Shown: one piece after another, positions 63,019 through 64,000 of the stretch
Layout of the letters: each line of letters opens with the position of its first letter
Numbering within the stretch: the first letter of the stretch is position 1
Source of the DNA: Micromonospora sp. ATCC 39149
Lineage (GTDB): Bacteria > Actinomycetota > Actinomycetes > Mycobacteriales > Micromonosporaceae
Direction of reading: 5' to 3'
DNA: 64,000 nucleotides
Assembly: GCF_000158815.1 (NCBI RefSeq)
Contig: NZ_GG657738.1
Location: 6,244,787 to 6,308,786 of the forward strand
The notes under the pieces: generated by a model
Seen by the model: only the letters and a program-made list of their open reading frames with translations
What the model was told of the DNA's origin: nothing
Database searches by the model: none
Translations under genes and position numbers: made by a program

Positions 63019-63807
63019 TCACCACTCGGCCGGCCGACGGATGTCACCGGCCGGCGCCGGCGCTCGGTCGCCGATGACCCGCAACAGGTCAGCCGGCTCG
63101 GTCGCATAGCTCAACCCAGATCCGGGCAACTGCACCAGATCGGTGTCCCCGTACGCCGACCAGCCGGCCAGTGCCTCCAGTTCGATGCCTTGGTCCAGCC
63201 ACCGAATCGCGGTCAGCGGGCAGCGCAGCGGTACCGGGCGGGGCATCCGATAGGCCCGCAACGCGGCCAGTTCGGCCCGGAGCGCCCGCACGCCCGTCGC
63301 AACGATCGATGGCAGCGGGATGCCGCCCATGGCCACCGCGGTCGCCAGCGCACGCTCGGTCAGCTCATCGTCGGTCGGTTCGGCGTGCGCCTCGCCGGCA
63401 TATCGGCTGAGATACTGGGGTGCGGGACAGCCCGATACGAACAGGCGCAGCGGTGCCGGCGCGCCCCGCCGGTCCAATTCGACCGCGACCTGGTAGCCCA
63501 GCAGCGCGGCGCTCTCGTGGCCGAACAACGCGAAGTTCTCGACCCCTCGGCGCATGAGGTCGGCCACGAGCTCCGCGGCCCGCTCCGGCAGCCCTGAAGG
63601 CGCCGGTGTGGCTGAGGCCGCGGACCTCGTCCCCGGTGCTTCGCCGCCTGGGCCACCCGCGGCCGGCGTGCGGACAACGCACCACGGGCCGACGGTGTCG
63701 GGCCACCGATCGAACTGGAAGTCGCCGTTACCGGCGCTGGGAATGCAGATCAGCGCTGCGGTGCCGGCATGCGGGGGATCGGTGCGGTGGTCCAACCATG
63801 AGGCCAT
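63019..63807 (-). CDS. type II thioesterase homologue, catalytic residues lost
   Basis: 262 residues with the layout of NRPS/PKS editing thioesterases (ALICIPSAGNGDFQFDRWPD at the start, as in cluster-borne TEII). At the nucleophile elbow, where the family has GHSMG, it reads FGHESAALLGYQ, so Glu occupies the Ser position and a Ser follows one place on. At the C-terminal His motif PGGHFYL it reads LPGSGLSYA, with no His. Both losses suggest it cannot hydrolyse thioesters in the normal way. It might bind acyl carriers without cleaving, or be decaying. The frame is intact and codon use is normal, which speaks for some retained role. ATG 63807. Confidence 0.75.
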   Translation of the reverse strand: MASWLDHRTDPPHAGTAALICIPSAGNGDFQFDRWPDTVGPWCVVRTPAAGGPGGEAPGTRSAASATPAPSGLPERAAELVADLMRRGVENFALFGHESAALLGYQVAVELDRRGAPAPLRLFVSGCPAPQYLSRYAGEAHAEPTDDELTERALATAVAMGGIPLPSIVATGVRALRAELAALRAYRMPRPVPLRCPLTAIRWLDQGIELEALAGWSAYGDTDLVQLPGSGLSYATEPADLLRVIGDRAPAPAGDIRRPAEW

Positions 63808-64000
63808 GAGGAAGGTCGCCTTCGTTGACGGAGAGTAGGCAATTGTTGCTCAATCGTCGCTCCGAGCGCCTCCATGTCGCTATCGCCGATCGGGCAAGTC
63901 CCGGTCGGCGAGGAAAGCGTCATGATGGGGAGCTGAAAACGGTCGGCGATAGTTTTGTTCCTGTCGGCGGCAGCCGGCACGAGAGCCGAAGCAGACAAGG
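63808..64000. other. right edge, upstream of thioesterase homologue
   Basis: The last 193 bases hold the presumed promoter of the minus-strand gene and no protein-like frame that I can support; the short open frame across it is off-composition. A gene may begin beyond the edge. Confidence 0.4.

Noticed and set aside
63750..63998. 82-residue minus-strand frame at the right edge
   Set aside because: It overlaps the start of the thioesterase homologue in another frame and has no recognisable motif or ribosome site.
1..64000. One single hybrid PKS-NRPS cluster covering the window
   Set aside because: The PKS operon ends in a strong terminator at 9.6 kb, and about 22 kb of sugar, resistance-like, IS and defence-like genes separate it from the NRPS locus. 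I treat them as two clusters.

Overview
High-GC (about 70%) actinobacterial DNA with GTG starts, four-base start/stop overlaps, modular PKS and NRPS genes and rifamycin phosphotransferase-like, GH62 and ricin-lectin proteins. The style fits a Micromonospora-like member of the Micromonosporaceae, but no marker gene in the window proves it. No rRNA, tRNA or CRISPR array was seen.

Layout. (1) 1-9.6 kb, + strand: the 3' end of a modular PKS cluster. It has two multidomain genes with trans-AT-like linkers, an ACP-like domain without its serine, a dead AT remnant, DH, ACP and a terminal thioesterase. Each gene carries one single-base frame break in a G run. (2) 9.6-28.9 kb: general accessory genes. 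These are a secreted ThuA/sugar-dehydrogenase/PKD/CBM6/ricin protein, a complete sugar ABC importer with a ketose 3-epimerase, a GNAT, a membrane-protein pseudogene, a rifampin-phosphotransferase-like enzyme with a TetR regulator, a secreted GH62 arabinofuranosidase, an intact IS630-type element with matching ends and TA flanks, an SDR and a VOC protein. (3) 29-32.2 kb: a NACHT ATPase with membrane segments, then IS5 and nucleotidyltransferase remnants that mark the edge of the next cluster. (4) 32.2-54.4 kb: a four-module NRPS cluster. An EctB-type aminotransferase and MbtH lie on the minus strand. Divergently, eight genes run with almost continuous overlaps: carbamoyltransferase, stand-alone A domain, threonine/serine dehydratase-like enzyme, SbnA-like and SbnB-like 2,3-diaminopropionate genes, two NRPSs and an exporter. 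(5) 54.5-61.2 kb, minus strand: an eight-gene overlapping operon (small protein, 2-oxoacid C-methyltransferase-like enzyme, oxopentenoate hydratase, acetaldehyde dehydrogenase, 4-hydroxy-2-oxovalerate aldolase, free ACP, HisC-like aminotransferase, LnmK-like acyltransferase/decarboxylase). (6) 61.6-63.8 kb: two LuxR regulators and a thioesterase homologue that has lost its catalytic residues. A decayed copy of the LuxR pair lies at 54.5-54.8 kb, so the operon is bracketed by related sequence.

How the NRPS region may work (inference). SbnA/SbnB-like enzymes make L-2,3-diaminopropionate, and the carbamoyltransferase turns it into 3-ureidoalanine (albizziin), a glutamine isostere. The first NRPS A domain has a Gln-like pocket (DAWQ...ID). 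EctB would supply 2,4-diaminobutyrate for the acidic second pocket. The third pocket reads serine. The fourth is Val-like but altered, and could take a beta-methylated unsaturated amino acid made from pyruvate and acetaldehyde by the minus-strand operon. LnmK-like protein plus free ACP could supply a propionyl group. The terminal TE has Cys in place of the nucleophilic Ser. I do not recognise this whole combination from a known pathway, and it is the best candidate here for a new system.
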